A stretch of DNA of 64,000 nt from Puccinia triticina (taxonomy: Eukaryota > Basidiomycota > Pucciniomycetes > Pucciniales > Pucciniaceae), in contig NC_070562.1 in assembly GCF_026914185.1 (NCBI RefSeq), positions 2,170,001 through 2,234,000 of the forward strand, read 5' to 3'. Shown here piece after piece: positions 42,776 to 52,129 of the stretch. The notes under the pieces were generated by a model. That model was given only the letters and a program-made list of their open reading frames with translations. It did no database searches and was not told where the DNA came from. The position numbers were made by a program, and so were the translations under genes. Numbering within the stretch: position 1 is the stretch's first letter; every line of letters begins with the position of its first letter.

Positions 42776-43189
42776 TTGAAACCCCATGGCCAAGAATTCC
42801 CGCGCCCAAAACCGCCTTCCTTGGATATACCGTCCACCTCTGCTCATAGCGCCTCCAGCAAACAGGACGAGCCACCCAGACCGCCAACAGCTTCCAACTG
42901 GCAACTTCCATGGGGTATGAGCAATGACCACAAGACCTTCATCAACCATGGCTGCATCTTGGACAGCCAGGGGTACCCCATTTACCCCAATCAAAACACA
43001 ACCTTTGTCCTCAAGCCCGGTGCCAAGATCTGTAATTTTGGCTCAGTTGGCTTCACCCGGCGGACCAATAACAGCAGTAACACAGACAACAATGGCGCCT
43101 TGTCCGGTTCAATTGCCTTGGTGTCCTACTTTTTGATCAGGAGAAATGCGACTACACAGGGTTGTAAGGGTCCGGTGGACCCTCACTGA
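42776..43189 (+). CDS. ORF with possible GCM/WRKY-like zinc domain
   Basis: A 137-residue frame with a Pro-rich start and then NDHKTFINHGCILDSQGYPI followed by YPNQNTTFVLKPGAKICNFG and SVGFTRRTNN. The pattern of Asp-His, Gly-Cys, Gly-Tyr-Pro-Ile-Tyr-Pro-Asn and a later Cys resembles the GCM-like DNA-binding domains found beside Mutator-type transposases. Only part of the Cys/His set is visible. It may be the first exon of a decayed element gene. There is no start codon that I trust. Confidence 0.3.
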   Translation: MKPHGQEFPRPKPPSLDIPSTSAHSASSKQDEPPRPPTASNWQLPWGMSNDHKTFINHGCILDSQGYPIYPNQNTTFVLKPGAKICNFGSVGFTRRTNNSSNTDNNGALSGSIALVSYFLIRRNATTQGCKGPVDPH

Positions 43190-43261
43190 AGAAAGGAGGA
43201 AACAGTGCTTGGGGCGGGCCGGAGCCGACAAGTTCTAGTTCCAAACGGTGGGGCTTTGGAT

Positions 43262-43380
43262 TTCAAGGGCTATCTGGGAGAGAGGAAACTCTCTCTAGTA
43301 AGTAAAACTAGTCATGAAGGAAAGGAAAAGGGCTCACCTAGCCGGGAGAGAGGAAACTCTCTGCCGGACTAGGAAAGGAG
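43262..43380. repeat. Two GAAA-capped hairpins
   Basis: The word GGGAGAGAGGAAACTCTCT occurs at about 43274 and 43349. Each is a stem GAGAGAG/CTCTCTC closed by a GGAAAC loop. The second is extended by the outer pairs CCTAGCCGG / CCGGACTAGG. This could be transcribed RNA structure or a microhairpin repeat. Confidence 0.5.
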
Positions 43381-43674
43381 AGGGTTGACTATGTGTACTC
43401 GTCTGCGCGGGGTTCACAATTCCGTGAACCTTCATGTGAAACCCTGCTGAAGGCAGGGGCTTCACAAGGGTTGCCTCCAACCGGCGCTGGCAAAATTGCT
43501 GATTTGCTCGAGAGGTGAGTGTCTTTATTCTTGTAAGAATCCAACCAGTAAAATTGCTGAAGAATTATCCATATAAATTTTTTGAAGGGACGCACCCTGT
43601 CCAGGAAGGCCGGCAAGTGCAACGGAAAAATCTACTGACAGTCCTGCGACCCGGTTTGATTTCCACTCCAGCGG

Positions 43675-44217
43675 TTGGGCTCTCCTCCGGCACCACGGGT
43701 TCCACAACCACCCATGGCCAACAGGCTAGCAAAGGACGGGTTGGCAATCGTCAAGAATAACCCATTGGCTGGAGCTCTGCAATTGAAGTTACTTACTCCT
43801 ACTCCCCCGCAAATCTTGTACACTCTATTTCCTGCTAATTTCTTGAACGTTGCTCTCCAGATTGGAAACACAGGTGATCCCCAACAGCCAATCACCAGTG
43901 TCATAGACATACACAAGTCTCTTGGTAATTTGGATCGGCTGCGCCATCTCCGACGCACAATCCTAAGAGAAATGAACCTTGCCCCCAATAAGGACGGAGG
44001 CGGTGTGGGTGACAGGTTTGTCCACAATATGATTCAATGGCAGGAGTTAGTCCCTTTGACCCCCTCTTCTCTGCAGTACCACACCACCATACTGAATACT
44101 TCTCTCAAAATTACTAGACAGGGCCTGGAGATGATTTCATGCTTGTTCCACAAGGGGGACAAGCATTTCACTTTTCAGACTAAGTGGATGTCCAAGCGCC
44201 TTCTCAACCAGAAGTAG
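43675..44217 (+). CDS. Unrecognised ORF, 180 codons
   Basis: The frame opens with MGSPPAPRVPQPPMANRLAK and encodes a mixed alpha-helical-looking protein (DRLRHLRRTILREMNLAPNK). It stops at 44215-44217, immediately before the CACTA-related fragment. The composition is protein-like and not repeat-like. I see no domain motif. It is possibly a gag-like or accessory ORF belonging with 42776-43189. Confidence 0.3.
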   Translation: MGSPPAPRVPQPPMANRLAKDGLAIVKNNPLAGALQLKLLTPTPPQILYTLFPANFLNVALQIGNTGDPQQPITSVIDIHKSLGNLDRLRHLRRTILREMNLAPNKDGGGVGDRFVHNMIQWQELVPLTPSSLQYHTTILNTSLKITRQGLEMISCLFHKGDKHFTFQTKWMSKRLLNQK

Positions 44218-44218
44218 T

Positions 44219-44440
44219 CTTGGTTAAGAATGCCCATATGATGTTTCAGAAAAGCACCAATTGACCACCAATCAACAGAAGATATTGAAGGGCTTTGGAC
44301 AACTGTATGGCATTTGTGCACTCACAGAAGGTTTGTTCAGGTCCATCCCTTTCCCTAGGAAACCTGTTGGCCCGTACAGGCCTGATGCAGGCCCGTCCAA
44401 AAAGCCTCCCCAAAAGTGTGGCCCCATGTTTTTTACGGGG
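44219..44440. mobile_element. Fragment of the 846-2066 CACTA-like family
   Basis: About 220 bp match 1400-1610, beginning CTTGGTTAAGAATGCCCATA and including CTAGGAAACCTGTTGGCCCG and AAAAAGCCTCCCCAAAA, with roughly one difference per 15 bases. It contains the loop and the inner part of one arm. No termini are present. Confidence 0.8.
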
Positions 44441-44674
44441 GGGTAGAATTTTACAAGTCATAAGCCTTGTAAATTGCATCCATTGTGAAATTATCACAAG
44501 CTGGGAGGCATTCATAATTTTCCACACCTCCTCCCATATTTTCCACCATTGTAAAAAAAGCATTTTAAAAGATACCTTGGAATTTTTTTGTCCAACAGAC
44601 TGAAATGTAATTTCACAAGTGATTCTCTTACAACAATCTCCCTTGTAAAAAATAAGCCCCGCAAAATAGCGCGT

Positions 44675-45535
44675 TGTGGTGTGCCAAATCTGTTTCAAGT
44701 ATTAAATTACATAAAGTGTTGGTTGAATACATGAGAAGGAGGCATATTCTTGGATGTATTATTGCATGATTAGATTCTAAAGGTCATTTAACCCCTAGTC
44801 ACTCACTTGAACCACTAGGCTAGCTCCACTCAGTCAAAAGTTATTTGGATTAAACTGTTTGTGACAGAACATAATCAAATACTATAGAATTATATTTGGT
44901 AGTACATAGTATAGAATCAGGTACAAGTACATAGTTAGGGTGTAGTTTATACAGGTGCACACACGTACCCCTGTATGGTCGCATGACATCATCAGTCACA
45001 TGTTGGATCACACGTTTATCAGAAGGCTCACTAGCTAAAATCCCTCAATGGAAGCTTCCATGCAGCAAAAATCCCTCACAGGAGAAGTCAAACCAGCATA
45101 AATCCCTCAACTGACTTCCCCACAAGCAAAAATCCCTCACATTTTTCTATATAAGGAGCCTTTCCTCCCCCCTCATTTGAATTCAGCATGTGAATAGCAG
45201 CCACCAACCAACCAGTCACTCATTCATTTAACAGTGTGATCTCAAACATCCACTCACCCAACACCTGTGATCATAATCAGGTTCTTAAATAGCTTGTGTC
45301 ATTGCACATCATCTACATTGTTTGATCTAAGTCTGATAGAGACTACTGCACATAGTGATCTCTATCAAGGTTTTGCCACAACAATAAATAAATTTTGTTG
45401 TCAGAATCCTTGTGTAGTACAATAGAGGGGCAGGTCCTTCAAACCACCCGTAACATAAATATTGCTTAACTGCAAATATCATATTTGTTATCTCCCCCTC
45501 ACAGAACTGCCACCTGTCCCAAAGGAGTTCTCACA
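44675..45535 (+). mobile_element. Gypsy LTR 1 (5')
   Basis: Starts TGTGGTGTGCCAAATCTG and ends GGAGTTCTCACA, the usual TG...CA form. It is almost identical to LTR 3 (59278-60138). Four copies of an AAATCCCTCA motif (45034-45140) precede the TATA box TATATAA at 45148. The 4-mer GCGT lies just outside at 44671-44674 and again after LTR 3 at 60139-60142. Confidence 0.9.
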
Positions 45536-45560
45536 TCTGGTGTCCCAACAGTGGCCTACA
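45536..45560 (+). other. Primer-binding site of gypsy element
   Basis: TCTGGTGTCCCAACAGTGGC follows the end of LTR 1 directly, and the same sequence follows LTR 2 at 57684. A TGG start near the LTR end is the usual complement of a tRNA 3' CCA. The tRNA used is not determined. Confidence 0.65.
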
Positions 45561-45786
45561 AATTCAGAAGATCAACGATAAAAAAAAAAAAGATTTATCA
45601 GCAACACGAAATCAATAAACAGTGGATAACAATACAGACGAAAACCGAGACGAGGAGAGGATTTGGCACAACCTTGGCTTGTTGGAACAGGAAAGAGAAT
45701 TTGTCAGCAAATACATTGACGCGGTCCCCCGAGGCGACAAGGACATCCACGAGACCTTAGCAAGTGTGCTACAAGGAAACAACACA

Positions 45787-48700
45787 ATGGCTGAATCAAG
45801 TAACAACCCGGAAGTGACTCTCAAGGACAAAGAAGAGGAGATTTCTCAGCTACAAGCTTTGCTGGAAGAAATGATGCAGGAAATGAGGGAAATGCGCAAG
45901 GAACGAGAAAGAATGCAGGCCTTACTTCACACACCTAAAAATACACCAGCCCCAGCACAACAGACTGCCTTAAGATTTGCCATGTCAACCCCTTACACAG
46001 ATAGGGCACAAGGATTAGACACAACTATTGGAGCAGGAGATGAAACATTCTTAATGTCCCCAGGGCCATTACCTACAGCAGGAGGTCCATCACCAGAATC
46101 AAGTCAGGCCCGGCCCCGTACTAAAATCACCTTGCCAGACGAGCGTAAAGGAGTCATACTAGACGTAAAAAAGACGAACCTTCACTTTGACGGTACAGAA
46201 GTAGAAACATTTATACAGAGGGTAGAGAAAGTTGCTTCTATTCAAGGCGCTGGTGCAATTGATCTTGCATTTCAACTGCCACTCATCATTAATAATAAGA
46301 AGATAAGTGAAGCGTTGGAGCAGATGGAAGGACACGAGACGGGCGATCGGGAGCTTCTAAAGAAACAGATGATTAGGAAATGGGGAAGGGCTATTCCATT
46401 CAGGAAATATAGGGAGGATGCCATACCACAGTTGATCCAGAAGGCTCAAGAAAGTCAGGGTATTAAAACTAGAGTTGAATACAAAAAGTTTGTTGGTGAG
46501 CTTGAAGAAATGACAGATTATTTTGCTCGAATGGGATACAGTCACTTGAACCCAGAAAGCGGGAATCCTCTTTGGAGGGCTCTTTCCCCTGAGCTAAAGA
46601 AAGAAGTCACCAAAGAGTTAGCTCACGCCAAGGAGCTCAAGAAAACCATAGATGGGCGTAATATCATTCCAGAACTAGATACTTTAAAGAAATATGTTGA
46701 CATGGCTCTAATAATCATTGATTTTGATGATGATGAGGCCACATCAGCTACTAAAGAATTGCCCAAAAAGAAGGTTGCAATTCAAGATCCTACTGAGACA
46801 GAGGAGTTGAAAGAGAAAGTAAAGAAGCTCACCAATGCACTAGAATACCAGACTAGAGCTGCACCTCCTCATCTAAGCAGGCCTTCATCACCCGGATTTT
46901 CAGAATCAAGACCAGGATTCTCAGACACACGGCCCCGTTTTACACCATTAGAGTGCTACTACTGTAAAGAGAGACACACTTTATCTGAGTGTGAATCATA
47001 CAACCAGGACATACAAACTAGAAGGGTGTTCAGATATCAAGGGGTTTACTACTATCCAAATAGGCAGCCCATTGTAGTAGAAAACAACTCTTCGGTACGG
47101 CAGATGGTGCAGAAATTCCATGAGGAGCCAGATACTGGACGTTCTCCCTCTAAAGAAAACCAGGGACCAACATCTGCGGTAATAGAGTTAGAAGAGTGGG
47201 GATCTTGGGTTCCACCACAAATGCACATTGATGAGGAAGAGCTACAAAACAACATTGGATTTGGGCTCAGAAAATCACAAAGGATTCAGGAGAAGAACAA
47301 CCCACCCAACAGTCAACCATTACCTACCAAAAATCAAGAGTCAACCAGCAAGACTCCACCACCCAATCAGGAAGCATTGAAAGCCCCCATTAGAAGAAAG
47401 AGCTTTCCAGGATCCTGGCTGGAGGAGGAAGAAAATGCAGAGGAAGAGGCAGCGCAGCATAAGCCATCTGCATTCAAAAAGGGTAGACAATCTAGTGATA
47501 CACCTCAAGGAAGGAAGGAGGAGTTAACCAGCAAACTAGACAAAACCATACGCAACAAATTTTATAAGCAGACATATACACTCACGTTAGAGGAAATCAT
47601 AAAGATTGCTCCACATTTCCTGAAGGGTCTACAGGAATCCCAACCAGAATCTGAAACAACCGGGAAAGAAGTAAACAATGGTCAATTGAATTGTTCTATT
47701 GGAATTGAACCCAAAGAGGAAGAAAACACACGTCTCAATTACGCTTGCCCTGTTGGGATGGTAGATATGACCATCAACAAAAGGAAAATCAGGACTTTAG
47801 TTGATACAGGTGCAGAAATGAACATCATCCCAGACACTCTGGCAGATCAGTTAGGATTAGTAACAACAGAGATTTTTATGCGTCTTAGAGGGATTGGAGG
47901 CCATTTTACACCAATTGTTGGATTAGCAGAAAATATACCGGTTAGTGTGCTTCCTGGCTACATCCATTTGGCCAATTTTTTTGTTGTCAGAGGTTCCGTC
48001 CACACAGTCCTGGGTCGTCCATTCCTGGCAGATCATAAAATAAGATTAGAGTTGTCCAATCAGAAGGGGGAGGTCTTGAGTTTCCCTGACTCAGAAGGTA
48101 GAAGAATGTGCATACCTATCTGCTTACCCAGCACACCAGGCTGGCACAAGGAACCTCCTAAGCTTCGACAGAATTGTTCCTTTCAAGTGGTTGATTGGGA
48201 TTTTTTGGGACAGCTTGGAAAGAATATGCTAAACAAAAAAGAAGAAAATATCCCTGTAATTGACTGGGAGCAGCTGGAAGATTTGGAACGTCTTCAAAAC
48301 CCTTTGAATCAAATTAGGGAGGAAGAAAGCCCACATCAAACAGATATACCATGTAGCTCCATTCCTGATCAAAATATAACAAAGGAAGACCCATGGAGAG
48401 TTTACCTGTCAGAACCAGTAAATTGGGCCAATGAGATGGGCGCTGCTAGTCTCACAGAGGATGAACAAAGGCGCACAGATTTACCACTTGCAGAGGCAGA
48501 AGTAGCATGGGCATCAGAACCCCACAGAGATACCATAGAACTGGGTTTGGAGTGGTACTGGATTGAGCACTATATTCCCCGCCGGTTCAGGGATGTTTTT
48601 GACAAAAGAAACAGGCCAAAGAGGGGAAGAAAGGGGCAAGAATGGCTCCGGGAGTTACCAGGAGGGTTCACCGACTCACTGGATTTTTTGCAGCTTTTGA

Positions 48701-48906
48701 ACTTCTCAGCTGGGGAAGCTTTTGTTAGGCACGGCACTTGGACTTCACATTTTGGTTTTGTCAGTAGCAAAACACAACAGAGCTTGTATTCCGGTGGTGG
48801 TAAGAAGTGGTATAGGACTCATGTCTCTAGTCAAAAGCCTAAAATAGATAAATGGAGGAAGCACAAGTTTTATCCTGCCACTCTTGGGGGGGCAGATGTT
48901 TGTTAA
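45787..48906 (+). CDS. Gypsy gag-protease polyprotein
   Basis: The frame is open from about 45622, but the first ATG is 45787 (MAESSNNPEV), giving about 1039 residues; an earlier start may have been lost. A coiled-coil (LQALLEEMMQEMREMRKERE) precedes the gag capsid core (VILDVKKTNLHFDGTEVETF). A zinc knuckle, C-x2-C-x3-H-x4-C (CYYCKERHTLSEC), is one residue shorter than the canonical CCHC spacing. The retropepsin site LVDTGAEMN is at about 47810, with the second hallmark HTVLGRPFLADH at about 48005. After the protease comes a Glu-rich linker. The product packages element RNA and cleaves the polyprotein. The frame stops at 48904-48906 and pol does not resume until 52130. Confidence 0.85.
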   Translation: MAESSNNPEVTLKDKEEEISQLQALLEEMMQEMREMRKERERMQALLHTPKNTPAPAQQTALRFAMSTPYTDRAQGLDTTIGAGDETFLMSPGPLPTAGGPSPESSQARPRTKITLPDERKGVILDVKKTNLHFDGTEVETFIQRVEKVASIQGAGAIDLAFQLPLIINNKKISEALEQMEGHETGDRELLKKQMIRKWGRAIPFRKYREDAIPQLIQKAQESQGIKTRVEYKKFVGELEEMTDYFARMGYSHLNPESGNPLWRALSPELKKEVTKELAHAKELKKTIDGRNIIPELDTLKKYVDMALIIIDFDDDEATSATKELPKKKVAIQDPTETEELKEKVKKLTNALEYQTRAAPPHLSRPSSPGFSESRPGFSDTRPRFTPLECYYCKERHTLSECESYNQDIQTRRVFRYQGVYYYPNRQPIVVENNSSVRQMVQKFHEEPDTGRSPSKENQGPTSAVIELEEWGSWVPPQMHIDEEELQNNIGFGLRKSQRIQEKNNPPNSQPLPTKNQESTSKTPPPNQEALKAPIRRKSFPGSWLEEEENAEEEAAQHKPSAFKKGRQSSDTPQGRKEELTSKLDKTIRNKFYKQTYTLTLEEIIKIAPHFLKGLQESQPESETTGKEVNNGQLNCSIGIEPKEEENTRLNYACPVGMVDMTINKRKIRTLVDTGAEMNIIPDTLADQLGLVTTEIFMRLRGIGGHFTPIVGLAENIPVSVLPGYIHLANFFVVRGSVHTVLGRPFLADHKIRLELSNQKGEVLSFPDSEGRRMCIPICLPSTPGWHKEPPKLRQNCSFQVVDWDFLGQLGKNMLNKKEENIPVIDWEQLEDLERLQNPLNQIREEESPHQTDIPCSSIPDQNITKEDPWRVYLSEPVNWANEMGAASLTEDEQRRTDLPLAEAEVAWASEPHRDTIELGLEWYWIEHYIPRRFRDVFDKRNRPKRGRKGQEWLRELPGGFTDSLDFLQLLNFSAGEAFVRHGTWTSHFGFVSSKTQQSLYSGGGKKWYRTHVSSQKPKIDKWRKHKFYPATLGGADVC

Positions 48907-49259
48907 ACAAAAAACAAATAAGCAATGTTTTTTTTTTCCTTTCTTTGAATTTCTATGAATATGATTAGAGTTAGAGATAGGCAGAGGAGGAAACAAGCTT
49001 TCTGTGTTATTAAGGGAGAGAGGAAAAGATAAAAAAAAAAAAAAAAAAAAAAAAAAGGGGGTTGACTACTGGAGACGGTAGCATCAACCACTCATTTTTT
49101 TTTTGTGTGTTGTCCATTCCTTTACTGTACCAGTTAAATTTCAGAATCCGCCAGTCTGCTCCATCACATCAGGACTGGAAGAGGGTGCATAAAAAAAAAG
49201 GGGGGAAATATATTAAGTTAGCAAGTTGTAGAGTGTGTATAGAAATAAGATAGAACTTA
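48907..49259. other. Spacer with A- and T-runs
   Basis: Contains an A26 tract (49030-49055) and several T runs. No gene. It lies between the gag-protease stop and the 3' end of the antisense gene and probably holds that gene's terminator on the minus strand. Confidence 0.5.
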
Positions 49260-50937
49260 CTAGAAATAAACAGATTTAATGTACCAGTCTTCCGCGGCAT
49301 ACATTGAATTGGTAATCTCACGAATAGCTCCCCGTTCGTCGCGAAGGGGGCTGAAACCAGTGAGAAAAGGTTCAAGGACTTGAAGGAGTTGGAGAAAAGC
49401 GGCCCGGAACCGGACGCGAGGATCGGTCGGGGGCAGGTTCACGGTAGGAGCGCGGAACAGAAGAGGATCGATTGCAGGAGGAGGCGGCGAGGCGAGGCGG
49501 AAGTGAGCTTGGAAGGGGTCATGAAATTCAAAGGTTAAGGGGTTGTTGTTGTTGGGAGAGCGGAGGACAGTGTTGAGGAACGTATTGGTAGCAGTCTCTA
49601 GAGCGGTCCGTTGGAGTTCACTGTGATTGGAGAAGCAAGGGGTGCTTGGTCGCGGCAATAAGACGTCCAACGAGGGAGCAGCCTCAACAGGAGCTTTGCA
49701 AACTCCTACCAGAAAAAAAAAAGGAAGAAGAAGAAAAGAAAACGGTCAGATAGAGCAAACAGGAAGGAGACTATACTGGCATCACGAGTAAACCTACTTT
49801 CAGATCGCGCCGCCACAAAGCGGCCCTTTGCGTCTCTAAGACGGGCCTGAGGGGGCTTGGGTTTAGCCTGAATTTGCCCGGAAAAGCGAGCTCGGCGGGA
49901 TCTCGGCCTGGATCTTCTGCGAAGGGATTTGGATGGGTGGTAGGTTGGATCGCTGGGGTCGTCGTCGATACTTGAGCAGGAGCTTGGAAGCTCAGTCATG
50001 GATTTATATCCAAGGGTTGGCTGAAAGGGGCCTTCGGATGGTTCCTTATCACCTGCAAGAGAGGGAGGAGGAACCATTCAGCAAACAGGGGACGAAAAAC
50101 ATTGTAAAAAAGGTGGATACCTAGCTCATAAGCCTCGATTAGTCCAGTCGCAACGGTGGTGTCGACTGTAACCATGGGTTCCACCGGGTCAGGAGTATCT
50201 TTGCGCGAATCAATACCTTTTTAAAGAAGGTAGTGTTGGGCGCTGTCGTCAGCAGTGGAAGGATAAGGTAACAGTCAAACAGAAGGGAATGCAGGATACA
50301 GTCGTCGAGTTCGTACTCTCCGTCCTGATCAGATAGTGCAACGGCGGACATAGCCCTTTGGTCACATGGCCGAGCTGCCGCTATCAAGCGTTCCCGTCGT
50401 TTGCCAAATGTTTCGCCTAGCCAGGAAGCGACTGAGAGCAGCAAGCATTAGTGTATACGGATTAGAAGAGGATTTTTGCTCAGCTACTTACCTGGCTGGA
50501 GGCTGTTGTCAATGATTGATGGTGGGACTAAAAATAAATAAAAATGAGCAGGATGCCAGACACGAGTCCAGAGGAAGCAGCGGTAGGATGCGTACCAAAA
50601 TTTGACATGGGCTTGTGCTGAGAGCCTGGGTTGGAGGAACCAACGTCAGAAGAGGCATCACCTGTAGCTGAGGGGAACAAAGACAAAAAAAAAAAAAAAA
50701 AAAAAAAAAATTAGGGACTTTTGGGTCTTGAGAACAGGGTAGGATAAATGGTAGACACGTACGACGGAGGCTACCATCAAATATTTGCCGGATCACAGAT
50801 CTCAAACAAGGAGGGGTATGGATAGATCCAAAAGAAGTAAAAGAGTCACCATCCTCATCAAAAGGGTTGGGAGTCAATCAATCAGAAGAGATAGAGTAGA
50901 CGGAACGGTTGGGAGAGTGGGGAGGAACCTCAGACAT
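49260..50937 (-). CDS. Antisense spliced gene inside gypsy element, unknown function
   Basis: Seven minus-strand exons: 50937-50763, 50667-50596, 50527-50492, 50431-50217, 50165-50121, 50052-49798 and 49705-49260. All introns have GT-AG ends and pyrimidine tracts (GTACGT, GTACGC, GTAAGT, GTAGGT donors). The peptide starts MSEVPPHSPNRSVYSISSD and includes NPFDEDGDSFTSFGSIHTPP, VASWLGETFGKRRERLIAAA, an Arg/Ser-rich block with LRDAKGRFVAA, and a C-terminus PSLDVLLPRPSTPCF...TNSMYAAEDWYIKSVYF. Phase is kept at five of six junctions; exon 4-5 is off by one. A TGA interrupts codon 20. No family is recognised. Antisense ORFs occur in some LTR retrotransposons, but spliced ones are unusual to me. Confidence 0.6.
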
Positions 50938-52129
50938 GACGGGAAATGATGCTGGAAAACGAAGAGGAAAGTGAGAGGAAAGCTCACCCTTTTATAGACA
51001 AGACCAATCTGTAAAAAAAAAAAGAAGAAGAACCAGTCAGCAGCAAAGGTGCTTCAAGTTATTCGCACGATAGAAGCGGACTCAATAAGGTCTTCTGTAT
51101 CCATTGTTGGCACCACCTGCACGGCTTATTCTTTTCTGAAGCATGAGTAAATGAAGGGAATGAAGGCAAAACACATCAGCTTGCATTTGTCATATGGCGA
51201 AGCCAATAAACTTAAAACTTTGGAGTTGGATTGGCGTTTGGAGGGGGAACGGAGGCGGCAACGGCGTCGGCAGATCATTTTTTTTGTGGGATGCATTCAG
51301 CCCAGTCGCATACACACTGGACAACAGCATATGTACCTCAGGAGGCGGAAAGAGGGTCAATTAGAGTTTCACGTACAGGGAGGAAGAAAATTGTGGCAAG
51401 TATGTACGTACTTTGGAGCCCATCATTATTCTGAACGGCGACCGGCGAATTGGCAAAGGTGACAAGCAGGGAGAGAGGAACTGAAGCGGCGATAGTCCAG
51501 AAAGATCACCTTTGTGAAAGTAATGGAGCTGGCGGCGAATGAAGTACAGGAAAGATCACGAACTACAATTAGTGGCGTCCATAGAAGCGGCATTCTGTGA
51601 GGCGTCTACAGAAGAAATGTTCATAGAAGTAAAGCAATTGCTCCAGTCAGTCGGCAGCGTGTCTAGGCTATACTGCATTAGCCGCACACAGAGATTTTGG
51701 GGAGATGACGAGACTTATGGGACTTACGAGGCCGTGAATCAATGCGTCGGTGGCTGGTACACCGGCATGCTCTTGATTACAAGGGTCAGCTCGGCTGCTT
51801 GAGTTCGAAGAACCCGCATGCAAGTTTACACTCAAGTGCATATATCTACATAAGCGCACCCTAGTACAGCAGTTTCTTTCGGACACATCTGTACCAGACT
51901 ATGTACATAAGAACCCAATATAACCACTATAAGACACTTATGGGTTTACTTGAAATAAGCTATGGGGGTAAACAGATCAGAAGGGAATAGGGAACAAATG
52001 GAGGGCAGGATTAAAAGTCAAGTATACCCATACAAAAAAAAAAATCACTGGGATTTAGTTGGTCCTGTATGACCTTAAACTGCGGCAAGTCCTAAACAGA
52101 CTGAGAAACTACAAAAATATTTTCAAACC
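50938..52129. other. Region between antisense gene and pol
   Basis: Holds the presumed promoter of the antisense gene near 50940-51030 and about 1 kb without a recognised gene. Plus frames 51151-51462 and 51539-51802 look protein-like in composition but carry no motif. An A11 run sits at 52035. The phrase GTCCTGTATGACCTTAAACT at 52061 recurs in diverged form in internal region B (about 58160-58250), so this part belongs to the retroelement itself. Confidence 0.4.

Noticed and set aside
44246..44698. 150-residue minus-strand ORF
   Set aside because: It crosses the CACTA-family fragment and an AT-rich hairpin tract; no motif and not conserved with the sister copy at 1400-1610.
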